DNA of 5,573 nt from Oscillospiraceae bacterium (lineage in GTDB: Bacteria; Bacillota; Clostridia; UBA1381): assembly GCA_020860985.1 (NCBI GenBank), contig JAJBTG010000116.1, positions 1 through 5,573 of the forward strand, written 5' to 3'. Of the stretch, positions 1 through 5,573 are shown one piece after another (within the stretch, counting starts at the first letter, position 1; every line of letters starts with the position of its first letter). The translations under genes and the position numbers were made by a program. The notes below the pieces were generated by a model, which saw only the letters and a list, made by a program, of their open reading frames with translations, did not search any database and was not told the origin of the DNA.

Positions 1-42
1 CAGCCTTTCTGCCCATACAATTGATTTTAACGAATTATCCAT
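1..42 (-). CDS. N-terminal fragment of the gene downstream of mreD (possibly penicillin-binding protein 2); runs off the left edge
   Basis: Only 14 codons are visible, reading MDNSLKSIVWAERL, with an ATG at 42-40 that lies 33 nt past the mreD stop. The frame is closed upstream by TAA codons, so this ATG is the first standard start available. No convincing Shine-Dalgarno sequence precedes it; the upstream sequence is TAACGTATTATCAAGCCC. In many Clostridia mreBCD is followed by mrdA (PBP2, a transpeptidase of the elongation machinery) or by minC/minD. A short polar, basic N-terminus before an expected membrane anchor would fit PBP2, but the fragment has no diagnostic motif. The assignment is therefore positional inference only, and the start itself is uncertain. 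Confidence 0.4.
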   Translation of the reverse strand, partial: MDNSLKSIVWAERL

Positions 43-75
43 GGGCTTGATAATACGTTAATTTTATGCGCCGCA

Positions 76-576
76 TCAATCCGGGATAAGCTTTTTCTTT
101 TCATCCACAACCACAAGGGTTTTCTTAACAAGCGGATAAATAATAAGCAATGCCGCCGAATTATATACCGCGAGCGGGAGAATTACGGTTAAAATCACAT
201 TAGCGCTGAGTGTTAGCGTCAGAGCAAAATACATAATCGTCTCGCCCGCCGCAGACAGCACAAACACCCAAAAAAGCGCCTTCGCAAAATCGGGAATATA
301 CCGAGGTTTATTCCTAAGCGCCTTTACAATCAGCGCGCTGTAGCTATACATCAGCACCGATATGGGGAAGCTGTCGCTGCAAAACGCGCCCGCGGCAATC
401 CCACCGATTATACCTACGCCGATTGCGTAGGTATAATCCTCCTCAAGCATTACATAAGCAATCGTAAACGCAAACACAAGGTCGGGTGCGGATCTGAAAA
501 AATCTATGCGGTTCAATCCCACAATCTCTATTATAAATAAAATAAGTATCCATAAAAACAGCTTTAATCGTTTCAT
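76..576 (-). CDS. mreD: Rod shape-determining protein MreD
   Basis: MreD is a small integral membrane protein that works with MreB and MreC in the elongasome directing side-wall peptidoglycan synthesis. The 166-residue product is of normal family length and almost entirely hydrophobic. Predicted membrane segments lie at about residues 5-20, 32-45, 50-64, 71-86, 99-121 and 125-150, followed by a basic tail (VKKTLVVVDEKKKLIPD). The PDLVFAF stretch at 31-37 resembles the conserved MreD 'PDL' region. The ATG overlaps the mreC stop as ATGA, and GGAG lies 7 nt upstream inside the mreC end, so translational coupling to mreC is likely. Codons 47-57 contain a perfect 14-bp inverted repeat, listed separately. 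MreD sequences diverge quickly, so the call rests on topology, size and position after mreC; together these leave little doubt. Confidence 0.93.
   Translation of the reverse strand: MKRLKLFLWILILFIIEIVGLNRIDFFRSAPDLVFAFTIAYVMLEEDYTYAIGVGIIGGIAAGAFCSDSFPISVLMYSYSALIVKALRNKPRYIPDFAKALFWVFVLSAAGETIMYFALTLTLSANVILTVILPLAVYNSAALLIIYPLVKKTLVVVDEKKKLIPD
406..438. repeat. Perfect 14-bp inverted repeat with 5-nt loop inside mreD
   Basis: The left arm at 406-419 (GATTATACCTACGC) is the exact reverse complement of the right arm at 425-438 (GCGTAGGTATAATC), with CGATT between them. On the coding strand the arms encode DYTYA (residues 47-51) and GVGII (53-57), the link between the second and third membrane segments. 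In the mRNA this would form a strong hairpin. No U-tract follows, so it does not look like an intrinsic terminator. The structure is seen directly; any role is unknown. Confidence 0.85.
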
Positions 577-1385
577 TGGCTCACTCCGTTAATTACCAGC
601 ACCTCATACAATCTCGAAAAATCCACCGACGGTTCTACCGTAGCGTAATTGAGCATACCGGTGTTGTCCGAATCGATTTCCCGTATCGCTCCCACAAACA
701 GTCCGGCGGGGTATATTCCGCCCGAACCGGAGGTTTCAAGCAAATCGCCGATAATTATTCCGGCGTCCTTATCTATGAACGTCATTTTGCAGTAGTTCTG
801 ACTGTACAATTCCTCATCGCCCTCGACAACCGCCGCGTCGCCGGTGCGTCCTATTCTGACGCCCATCGCGTTATCGGGGTTAAGCAGCGTTGAAACGGTC
901 GCCCAATTAAGACCTATATCCGTAATTTTTCCGACTACTCCGTCCGGCGTTATTACCGCGTTGCCGACATCAAGTCCGTGCATAAGTCCTTTGTTTATTT
1001 CTATCGTATCATACCAGTTGTTTTTGGAATACGCGATTACGGACGCCGCCACCGTGGAATATCCGTCCATATTATTCTTTAGCTCAAGCAGCTCTTGTAA
1101 GCGCTCGTTCCCCTCGCGCAGCTGCGAAGCGTCGCGTGTTTCCCGATTTAGCTCGTTTATCTGCCTTATAAGCTCTTCGTTCTCGTCCTTATAGCTGTCC
1201 ATCTCCCATAAAAAACGAACCGTTCCCGATACCTTATCGGCTATATACGCGAACCCGTTTTCAACCGGTGCAAACACGGTTTTAACCGCATTTGCTATCG
1301 GGTTGGAGCCTGTAAAATGCGTTATGACTATACATAAAAGCACTCCCGCTGTAACAACGGCGGCTATGAATTTTCCCTTTTTCAT
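573..1385 (-). CDS. mreC: Rod shape-determining protein MreC
   Basis: MreC is a bitopic membrane protein whose extracytoplasmic part bridges MreB/MreD with the wall synthases of the elongasome. The 270-residue product shows the family plan: a basic N-terminus (MKKGK), one membrane anchor at about residues 6-24, a coiled coil at about 60-104 rich in Glu, Asn and Leu, then the beta-rich MreC domain from about 112 to 267. Recognisable family stretches are SVIAYSKNNWYDTIEINKG (115-133), VITPDGVVGKITDIG (144-158), GDLLETSGSGGIYPAGLFVG (213-232) and EPSVDFSRLYEVLVI (251-265). The ATG is preceded by AAAGGA with 9-nt spacing in the 24-nt gap after mreB, and the stop overlaps the mreD start by 4 nt. 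Length and motifs are normal with no sign of disruption. Confidence 0.97.
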   Translation of the reverse strand: MKKGKFIAAVVTAGVLLCIVITHFTGSNPIANAVKTVFAPVENGFAYIADKVSGTVRFLWEMDSYKDENEELIRQINELNRETRDASQLREGNERLQELLELKNNMDGYSTVAASVIAYSKNNWYDTIEINKGLMHGLDVGNAVITPDGVVGKITDIGLNWATVSTLLNPDNAMGVRIGRTGDAAVVEGDEELYSQNYCKMTFIDKDAGIIIGDLLETSGSGGIYPAGLFVGAIREIDSDNTGMLNYATVEPSVDFSRLYEVLVINGVSQ

Positions 1386-1409
1386 CTCCGAATTTCCTTT
1401 CTGAAGAAA

Positions 1410-2414
1410 TTAGTTCTTGCTTGCCGCAATCAGCTCCTTGATTCTGTCAAGCGACTTTCCAGTTCCGACCGCAACGCAGTCAAGCGGATATTCCGCGACG
1501 TGCGTCGGGATTTTCGTTATCTCCGTTATAAGCTTGTCAAGTCCTTTTATAAGCGCGCCGCCTCCGGTAAGAGTTATTCCGCGCTCCATAATGTCCGCCG
1601 CAAGCTCCGGCGGCGTATTTTCAAGCGTGTATTTTATCGCTTCTATCATCTCTTCAATATTTTCGCTTATCGCGGACCTTATCTCGCTTTCCCTAACCTG
1701 CGCGGTTTTCGGCAGACCGGTGGAAACATCACGTCCGCGCACGTCATACACGCCGTCCTCATTTCCCTCATACGCGGAGGCTATCGCCATTTTTATTTCC
1801 TCCGCCATTTTATCTCCTATATTTATGCTGTGTTCCTTTTTAATGTAATTTACAATTGCGCTGTCAAGCGCGTCGCCCGCGATCCTTACGGACTTCGACG
1901 CTACTATTCCTCCCAACGAAATAACCGCTACCTCCGTTGTTCCGCCGCCTATATCTACAACCATGCTGCCCGTCGCTTCATCAACGGGCAATCCCGCTCC
2001 TATAGCGGCTGCCATCGGCTCCTCTATAAGTACCACGTCCTTCGCGCCCGCGTGAATAACGGCTTCCTCAACCGCGCGCCGCTCAACCTCGGTTATGCCC
2101 GACGGAATACATACGATAACCCTCGGCTTGAAAACACTGCTCACATTCGCGTTTTTTATAAATTGACGAATCATTGCCTGCGTTATATCCAAATCGGCAA
2201 TAACTCCGTCCTTCATAGGGCGCACCGCCACTATGTTCTCGGGAGTTCTTCCTATCATTTCATTCGCTTCCTCACCTACAGCGAGAACCTTTCCGACATA
2301 CTTGTCTATCGCGACAACCGAAGGCTCGCGAACAACAATGCCCTTTCCCTTAACATATACCAACGTATTCGCTGTTCCGAGGTCTACCCCTACATCCTTT
2401 GAAAATAATCCCAT
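1410..2414 (-). CDS. mreB: Rod shape-determining protein MreB (bacterial actin homologue)
   Basis: MreB is an actin-fold ATPase that forms membrane-bound filaments and orients the lateral wall synthesis machinery. The 334-residue product carries all nucleotide-binding signatures: phosphate-1 at about 9-19 ([11 protein letters not shown]), phosphate-2 at 154-166 ([13 protein letters not shown]) and the adenosine motif at 282-293 ([12 protein letters not shown]). Also present are VREPSVVA at 28-35, [12 protein letters not shown] at 65-76 and [14 protein letters not shown] at 131-144. The ATG has a strong AAGGAG six nt upstream at 2426-2421, within the 12-nt gap after maf. The position directly ahead of mreC and mreD favours MreB proper over the paralogues Mbl or MreBH. 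There is no truncation or unusual residue in the motifs. Confidence 0.98.
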   Translation of the reverse strand: MGLFSKDVGVDLGTANTLVYVKGKGIVVREPSVVAIDKYVGKVLAVGEEANEMIGRTPENIVAVRPMKDGVIADLDITQAMIRQFIKNANVSSVFKPRVIVCIPSGITEVERRAVEEAVIHAGAKDVVLIEEPMAAAIGAGLPVDEATGSMVVDIGGGTTEVAVISLGGIVASKSVRIAGDALDSAIVNYIKKEHSINIGDKMAEEIKMAIASAYEGNEDGVYDVRGRDVSTGLPKTAQVRESEIRSAISENIEEMIEAIKYTLENTPPELAADIMERGITLTGGGALIKGLDKLITEITKIPTHVAEYPLDCVAVGTGKSLDRIKELIAASKN

Positions 2415-2426
2415 TTCTTTCTCCTT

Positions 2427-3017
2427 CTATATCAAATCAACTTCAAATTCCTCTTTAAGCGTGTCCGCAAGCGCCGAAATCGGCAGTCCGACCACGTTAA
2501 AATAATCGCCTCTTATTTCCTTGACGAGCAGAGAACCCAATCCTTGTATTCCGTAAGCTCCCGCTTTGTCCATCGGTTCCTTTGTATTTATATAGCTTCT
2601 GATTTTTTCATCGCTCAACTCCTTGAACGCGACCTCCGTTTTTACGCTGTTGCATACGGTAAATCCATCCTTTACGCGCATTATGCAATAGCCGGTATAT
2701 ACCTCGTGCGTCCTGCCCGAAAGACCGCTGAGAATATCAAACGCGTCATCCTCATCTACCGGTTTTCCGAGAATTTTTCCGTCAAGCGTAACTATTGTAT
2801 CTGCCGCGATTATAAGCGCATTTTTCTTTTTTAAAACCTTTTTTGCCGTTGCCGCCGCCTTTAAAAGCGCAAGCTCCTGAACATAAATCTCCGCCGGCGC
2901 GTCCTGAGATAACGCGCCCTCGTCCGCGTCGGAAACAACCACTTCAAAATCCATCCCGACAGCCGATAAAATTTCTCTGCGCCTCGGCGATGCCGAAGCT
3001 AAAATAAATTCCGTCAA
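2427..3017 (-). CDS. maf: Maf-family nucleoside triphosphate pyrophosphatase (YhdE-type, dTTP/UTP pyrophosphatase)
   Basis: Maf proteins are cytoplasmic enzymes that hydrolyse nucleoside triphosphates, including modified ones, to the monophosphate and pyrophosphate; overexpression of B. subtilis Maf blocks septation. The 196-residue product has the full motif set: LASASPRRREIL at 6-17, the catalytic-type Asp73 in AADT at 71-74, GKP at 84-86, LSGRTHEVYTG at 99-109, EPMDKAGAYGIQG at 147-159 and GDYFNVVGLP at 170-179. The DKAGAYGIQG form matches the dTTP/UTP subfamily rather than the YceF (m7GTP) type; that substrate call is by family. The start is TTG one nt past the U32 stop. An in-frame TAG lies three codons upstream, AGAGGAG lies 9 nt upstream, and the protein starts in the canonical place just ahead of LASASPRR. 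radC, which often follows maf in Firmicutes, is absent; mreB follows after 12 nt. Confidence 0.96.
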   Translation of the reverse strand: MTEFILASASPRRREILSAVGMDFEVVVSDADEGALSQDAPAEIYVQELALLKAAATAKKVLKKKNALIIAADTIVTLDGKILGKPVDEDDAFDILSGLSGRTHEVYTGYCIMRVKDGFTVCNSVKTEVAFKELSDEKIRSYINTKEPMDKAGAYGIQGLGSLLVKEIRGDYFNVVGLPISALADTLKEEFEVDLI

Positions 3018-3018
3018 A

Positions 3019-5085
3019 TTACTCTACTCCTCTGTAATAATGTCCGCGCGTAAACGAGTTTTCCGCGGGCGGCAAAACCTCTCCGCCCGACAGAGCGGAT
3101 TTATATACATTAATTATTTTATCACATTGTTCAAATTTTTCAACAGTAAATATCAATCTTATTGAGTTTATTTTTAATTTTTTTAAATCGTTTATCTTAT
3201 CAGCCATAAATATCGGCTTTGAATTGATAAGCTCCGCGATACAGCCGTCGCCGCAAATGATGGGAAACTCCTCTTTTTTTCTGTCCCTCAGCTTATATAT
3301 CGTCCTGCCATGCTGACATTTCCCCATAGCTTTTATCGGACAGTTTTTCATAATCATAAGCGGAATCCTGCCGTAAGCGATAAGCTCGACATCCGCGTCC
3401 GTGTTTTCCAAAACCGACCGTATTTCCGATATGTTAAGCTCCGGAGAAAGCGTTATTCGCTTTAACGGTGCGTAATGATTTGCGGTCTGTGAATTGAATA
3501 TATTAAGCCGAAAATCACCGTAAAGCTCTTTGCCGCTGTATTTGCATATCGCCGCAGGCGATGAAACAAGAACCCCGTCCGAGGTTATTTCCTCATCGCA
3601 AAATATCGTCCGCGCTCTTGTTATAACCGTTACTTCGCTCGACATATTTTTTATGTCCCCGACAATTTTTTCGGGCGCGTAAATTAACTTAATTCCGTTC
3701 TTAACGGCTGCCATTGCCTGCTCGGTATTTTGCACCAGTACTGTGATTTCCAATTCATCCGGCACCGTTCTCTCCGCTCTTTGCGGCTTTGCCTTTACCT
3801 TTCTGCCGATTTCACGCGAGGAAAGCTCCAGCATAAGCGCGGCGGCAGCTTCGCGACGCACCGCGTTTATTTCCTTTATCGGAACGGTTATTCCCTCGTC
3901 AATATCGAGCGTTATATCCTCCGCCTCAAATGGGGTATCACCAAGCTTTAAGAGCTGTGCTTTTACGCGCTCCTTATCAAGCGGCTTATTTATCGCTTTT
4001 TCGGCGTTTAGTGTCCCTTGTGCAAAACCGTATTTAGTGTCCCCAGTGTACATGGTTATTTCAAGCGGGGTTCCGTATTTTAGTGTCCCCGCGATATTTA
4101 TCGGTATTTTTCTGATATTTGAATTTATATCCGCCCTTTGCTTAGCATCTTCCGAAAAAGTATTTACCTTAGCGTTTGACGGATTTTTATGGCTCATCAT
4201 GGCTTTTCCAAGCTCACCCTTAAAATACCCGTTGGTAAATCCGGTTCTCGAAAACGCGTCCGTCAATTCCCTCATGTCCCGCTTTGAAACAAGCGACGGA
4301 CTGTCCAAATACTTTCTGTAAATCCCTACAACCGCGCTTACATATTCGGCTCTTTTCAATCTACCCTCAATCTTCAGAGATGAAACGCCTATATTGCGAA
4401 GCTCCCGCAAATCGTTTATAAGCGCCATATCCTTTGGACTTAGGATATATCCGCTGTCCGTGCTTTTACCGTTTTCAAACAAATCATAGGAGAGCCTGCA
4501 CGGCTGAGCGCATCTGCCCCTGTTGCCGCTTCTTCCTCCCAGAATACTCGACATCAGGCATTGACCCGAATAGCACATACAAATCGCGCCGTGGACAAAA
4601 ACCTCGATTTCGGCGTTCGTGTTTTTACAGATATATTCTATCTCGCCGGCGGAAAGCTCGCACGCAAGCACGACGCGGGAAAATCCCATATCCTCAAGAT
4701 ATTTAACTCCCTCAAGACTCGTCACGGTCATCTGTGTGCTTGCGTGGAGAGTCATATCCGGGATTATATTTTTTATAAGCCTTGCCGCGCCCATGTCCTG
4801 AACAATTAACGTGTCCACGCCGGCATCGTTAAGACTGTACGCATAATCTATAAGCGAGCTAAGCTCCTTCTCCTTAATAAGCGTGTTCAGCGTGACATGA
4901 ACATCAACCCCGTAAAGGTGGCAATAATCGGTATATTTTTTAATATCTTCAATAGAAAAATTATCCGCGCTCTGACGCGCGTTGAATTTCGGCCCGCCCA
5001 AATATACAGCGTCCGCTCCCGACTGTACTGCGGCGTGGAGCGCGGCGATATTTCCGGCGGGCGCAAGCAGCTCCATATTGCTCAT
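3019..5085 (-). CDS. U32-family protein with DUF3656-like domain; RlhA-type 23S rRNA hydroxylation factor homologue (usually annotated as peptidase U32)
   Basis: The 688-residue product begins MSNMELLAPAGN, the classic U32 N-terminus, and contains the full U32 signature at 161-179 (E-x-F-x2-G-A-I-C-x4-G-x-C-x-M-S). Cysteines 169, 176, 192 and 196 (C-x6-C-x15-C-x3-C, with NRGRCAQPC) are the set likely to bind an iron-sulfur cluster. The order is a U32 TIM-barrel-like domain (about 4-305), a DUF3656/collagenase-like domain (about 325-425, ending in INAVRREAAAAL), then a second U32-like half (about 445-665) with Cys582, 590, 611 and 615. E. coli RlhA (YdcP) has a similar size and plan and is needed for hydroxylation of 23S rRNA C2501; TrhP (YegQ) is shorter and acts on tRNA. 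A protease role is poorly supported. The ATG overlaps the zapA stop as ATGA, with AAGGA six nt upstream, favouring Met1 over Met4. Substrate and function are inferred from architecture. Confidence 0.9.
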   Translation of the reverse strand: MSNMELLAPAGNIAALHAAVQSGADAVYLGGPKFNARQSADNFSIEDIKKYTDYCHLYGVDVHVTLNTLIKEKELSSLIDYAYSLNDAGVDTLIVQDMGAARLIKNIIPDMTLHASTQMTVTSLEGVKYLEDMGFSRVVLACELSAGEIEYICKNTNAEIEVFVHGAICMCYSGQCLMSSILGGRSGNRGRCAQPCRLSYDLFENGKSTDSGYILSPKDMALINDLRELRNIGVSSLKIEGRLKRAEYVSAVVGIYRKYLDSPSLVSKRDMRELTDAFSRTGFTNGYFKGELGKAMMSHKNPSNAKVNTFSEDAKQRADINSNIRKIPINIAGTLKYGTPLEITMYTGDTKYGFAQGTLNAEKAINKPLDKERVKAQLLKLGDTPFEAEDITLDIDEGITVPIKEINAVRREAAAALMLELSSREIGRKVKAKPQRAERTVPDELEITVLVQNTEQAMAAVKNGIKLIYAPEKIVGDIKNMSSEVTVITRARTIFCDEEITSDGVLVSSPAAICKYSGKELYGDFRLNIFNSQTANHYAPLKRITLSPELNISEIRSVLENTDADVELIAYGRIPLMIMKNCPIKAMGKCQHGRTIYKLRDRKKEEFPIICGDGCIAELINSKPIFMADKINDLKKLKINSIRLIFTVEKFEQCDKIINVYKSALSGGEVLPPAENSFTRGHYYRGVE
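3027..3033 (-). promoter_or_regulatory. Ribosome binding site that fixes the maf TTG start
   Basis: AGAGGAG on the minus strand lies inside the last codons of the U32 gene (R-G-V-E-stop), 9 nt ahead of the TTG at 3017-3015. It supports use of the non-ATG start and suggests maf translation is coupled to ribosomes finishing the U32 frame. Confidence 0.7.
4007..4090 (-). repeat. Three short GGGACACTAAA repeats inside the U32 gene
   Basis: On the plus strand TTTAGTGTCCC occurs at 4007-4017, 4033-4043 and 4079-4089. The last two copies extend to CCGTATTTAGTGTCCCC (4028-4044) and CCGTATTTTAGTGTCCCC (4073-4090), which differ by one T and start 45 bp apart. Because of that base they are read in different frames: GTLKYG at residues 333-338 and GDTKYG at 348-353; the third copy encodes GTLN at 357-360. 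The region also holds a 6-bp stem, GCGGGG (4065-4070) with CCCCGC (4087-4092). The gene stays open and the DUF3656-like fold appears intact. Origin is unknown. Confidence 0.7.
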
Positions 5086-5573
5086 TTCCCGTCCTTGTCT
5101 ATCATTTCAAGAATTTCCTGTTCGCGCGCCGCATAATCATCTTCCATCTTTTTCAGCTTGTCCTCTAAAAGAGAAACCTGCCCCTCAAGGAATTTTATTT
5201 GCGTTCCCGCTTCATCAAGCCGCTGTTTAGCGTCCGTTGTTTCCGCTTTAATTGCGGTTTCATCGATAGTAATCTGATTTGATTTTGCTTCGTCAAGCTC
5301 GGATTTCAGCTTTTTATTTTGATTTTTGAGCTTTTTGTTTTCGCCTTGAACCGCGCTTAATTTTTCATTTAGGCTCTGAATCTGTTCGCGCATAAGCTTG
5401 CCGCTTTCCTCCGCCTTAAAATACTCGTCGCAAATATTAAGCGCCGCAAGCACAATAGGTCTTTCGCCCATAATATTGCGTCCGCCTCGGATCACAAGCT
5501 CAACCTTTTCATTTATGTGAGCGCCGAGCATTTCTATATATTCAATACTTTCGTCCGCGACCACATCATATTT
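5082..5573 (-). CDS. zapA: Cell division protein ZapA with extended coiled-coil tail; 5' end beyond the window
   Basis: ZapA binds FtsZ, promotes protofilament bundling and helps assemble the Z ring in the cytoplasm. The frame is open to the right edge, giving 163 visible residues starting KYDVVADESIEYIEML. In ZapA proteins this segment is normally preceded by a short beta-strand stretch, so roughly a dozen N-terminal residues are missing. The GTG at 5564-5562 falls within that conserved stretch and is not a credible start. The ZapA head ends at about residue 55 and includes RPIVLAALNICDEYFKAEES, matching the family's 'aLNIaDEy' motif. The rest is strongly coiled-coil: about 56-100, rich in Lys, Asn and Glu, and about 110-160. 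Classical ZapA is about 85-110 residues, so this tail is long. The stop overlaps the U32 start by 4 nt. Confidence 0.9.
   Translation of the reverse strand, partial: KYDVVADESIEYIEMLGAHINEKVELVIRGGRNIMGERPIVLAALNICDEYFKAEESGKLMREQIQSLNEKLSAVQGENKKLKNQNKKLKSELDEAKSNQITIDETAIKAETTDAKQRLDEAGTQIKFLEGQVSLLEDKLKKMEDDYAAREQEILEMIDKDGK
5092..5096 (-). promoter_or_regulatory. Ribosome binding site for the U32 gene
   Basis: AAGGA on the minus strand lies 6 nt ahead of the ATG at 5085-5083, within the last zapA codons. The spacing suits Met1 (MSNMELLAPAGN); the alternative Met4, where the conserved domain begins, would be 15 nt away. It therefore decides the start and points to coupling with zapA. Confidence 0.6.

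Noticed and set aside
11..46. GCCCAT (11-16) and ATGGGC (41-46) pairing that could cover the downstream start codon
   Set aside because: Only 6 bp with a 24-nt loop; common by chance and not enough to claim regulation.
1595..1613. CCGCCG/CGGCGG inverted repeat in mreB
   Set aside because: A 6-bp stem arising from the conserved PPELAAD coding stretch; expected in GC-rich codons.
1838..1865. TTGACA-like hexamer on the minus strand inside mreB as a possible internal promoter for mreC/mreD
   Set aside because: The hexamer matches, but at 16-18 nt spacing only ATTAAA- or TTAAAA-like sequences are found, a poor -10 box.
1500..2402. Long plus-strand open frame of 300 codons opposite mreB
   Set aside because: It is a shadow of the mreB coding strand: the translation is Arg/Tyr/His-rich without any family motif, and the minus-strand frame carries the complete actin-like MreB motifs.
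3641..3676. Small hairpin GACATA/TATGTC and nearby T-rich CCCGA/TCGGG stem inside the U32 gene as a possible terminator
   Set aside because: Stems of 5-6 bp within an intact coding sequence, with no proper U-tract after a GC stem on the minus strand.
3743..4321. Plus-strand open frame of 192 codons opposite the U32 gene
   Set aside because: Ser/Phe/Ile-rich low-complexity translation typical of an antisense shadow; no motif, and the U32 protein on the other strand is continuous and conserved.

Overview
The window is a densely packed stretch of bacterial chromosome with every gene on the minus strand. Read in the direction of transcription (right to left) the order is zapA (5' end off the window), a large U32-family protein, maf, mreB, mreC, mreD, and the first 14 codons of a further gene that runs off the left edge. 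Neighbouring genes overlap by 4 nt (zapA/U32 and mreC/mreD) or are separated by 1, 12, 24 and 33 nt. No promoter, terminator, tRNA, mobile element or CRISPR array is visible, so this looks like the middle of one long operon whose promoter lies beyond the right edge. No gene-free stretch exceeds 33 bases.

The likely source is a Firmicute of class Clostridia, probably an anaerobic gut-type or uncultured lineage. Three things point there: the zapA - U32 - maf - mreBCD synteny, clear AGGAG-type ribosome binding sites, and moderate base composition with frequent GCG, TCC and ATA codons. This taxonomic placement is inference.

The genes fit a growth and division theme. ZapA supports the FtsZ ring. 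MreB, MreC and MreD form the scaffold that guides lateral wall synthesis. Maf is a nucleotide pyrophosphatase, long found beside mre genes and linked to septum arrest. The downstream fragment sits where PBP2 or a Min-system gene is expected. The odd member is the 688-residue U32 protein. It matches the RlhA-type architecture (U32 domain, DUF3656-like domain, second U32-like half), tied in E. coli to 23S rRNA cytidine hydroxylation rather than proteolysis, although such proteins are usually labelled 'peptidase/collagenase'.

I see no undescribed system here. The sequence-level oddities are a perfect 14-bp inverted repeat with a 5-nt loop inside mreD, a cluster of short GGGACACTAAA repeats read in two different frames inside the U32 gene, a second cysteine quartet near the U32 C-terminus, and an unusually long coiled-coil tail on ZapA.
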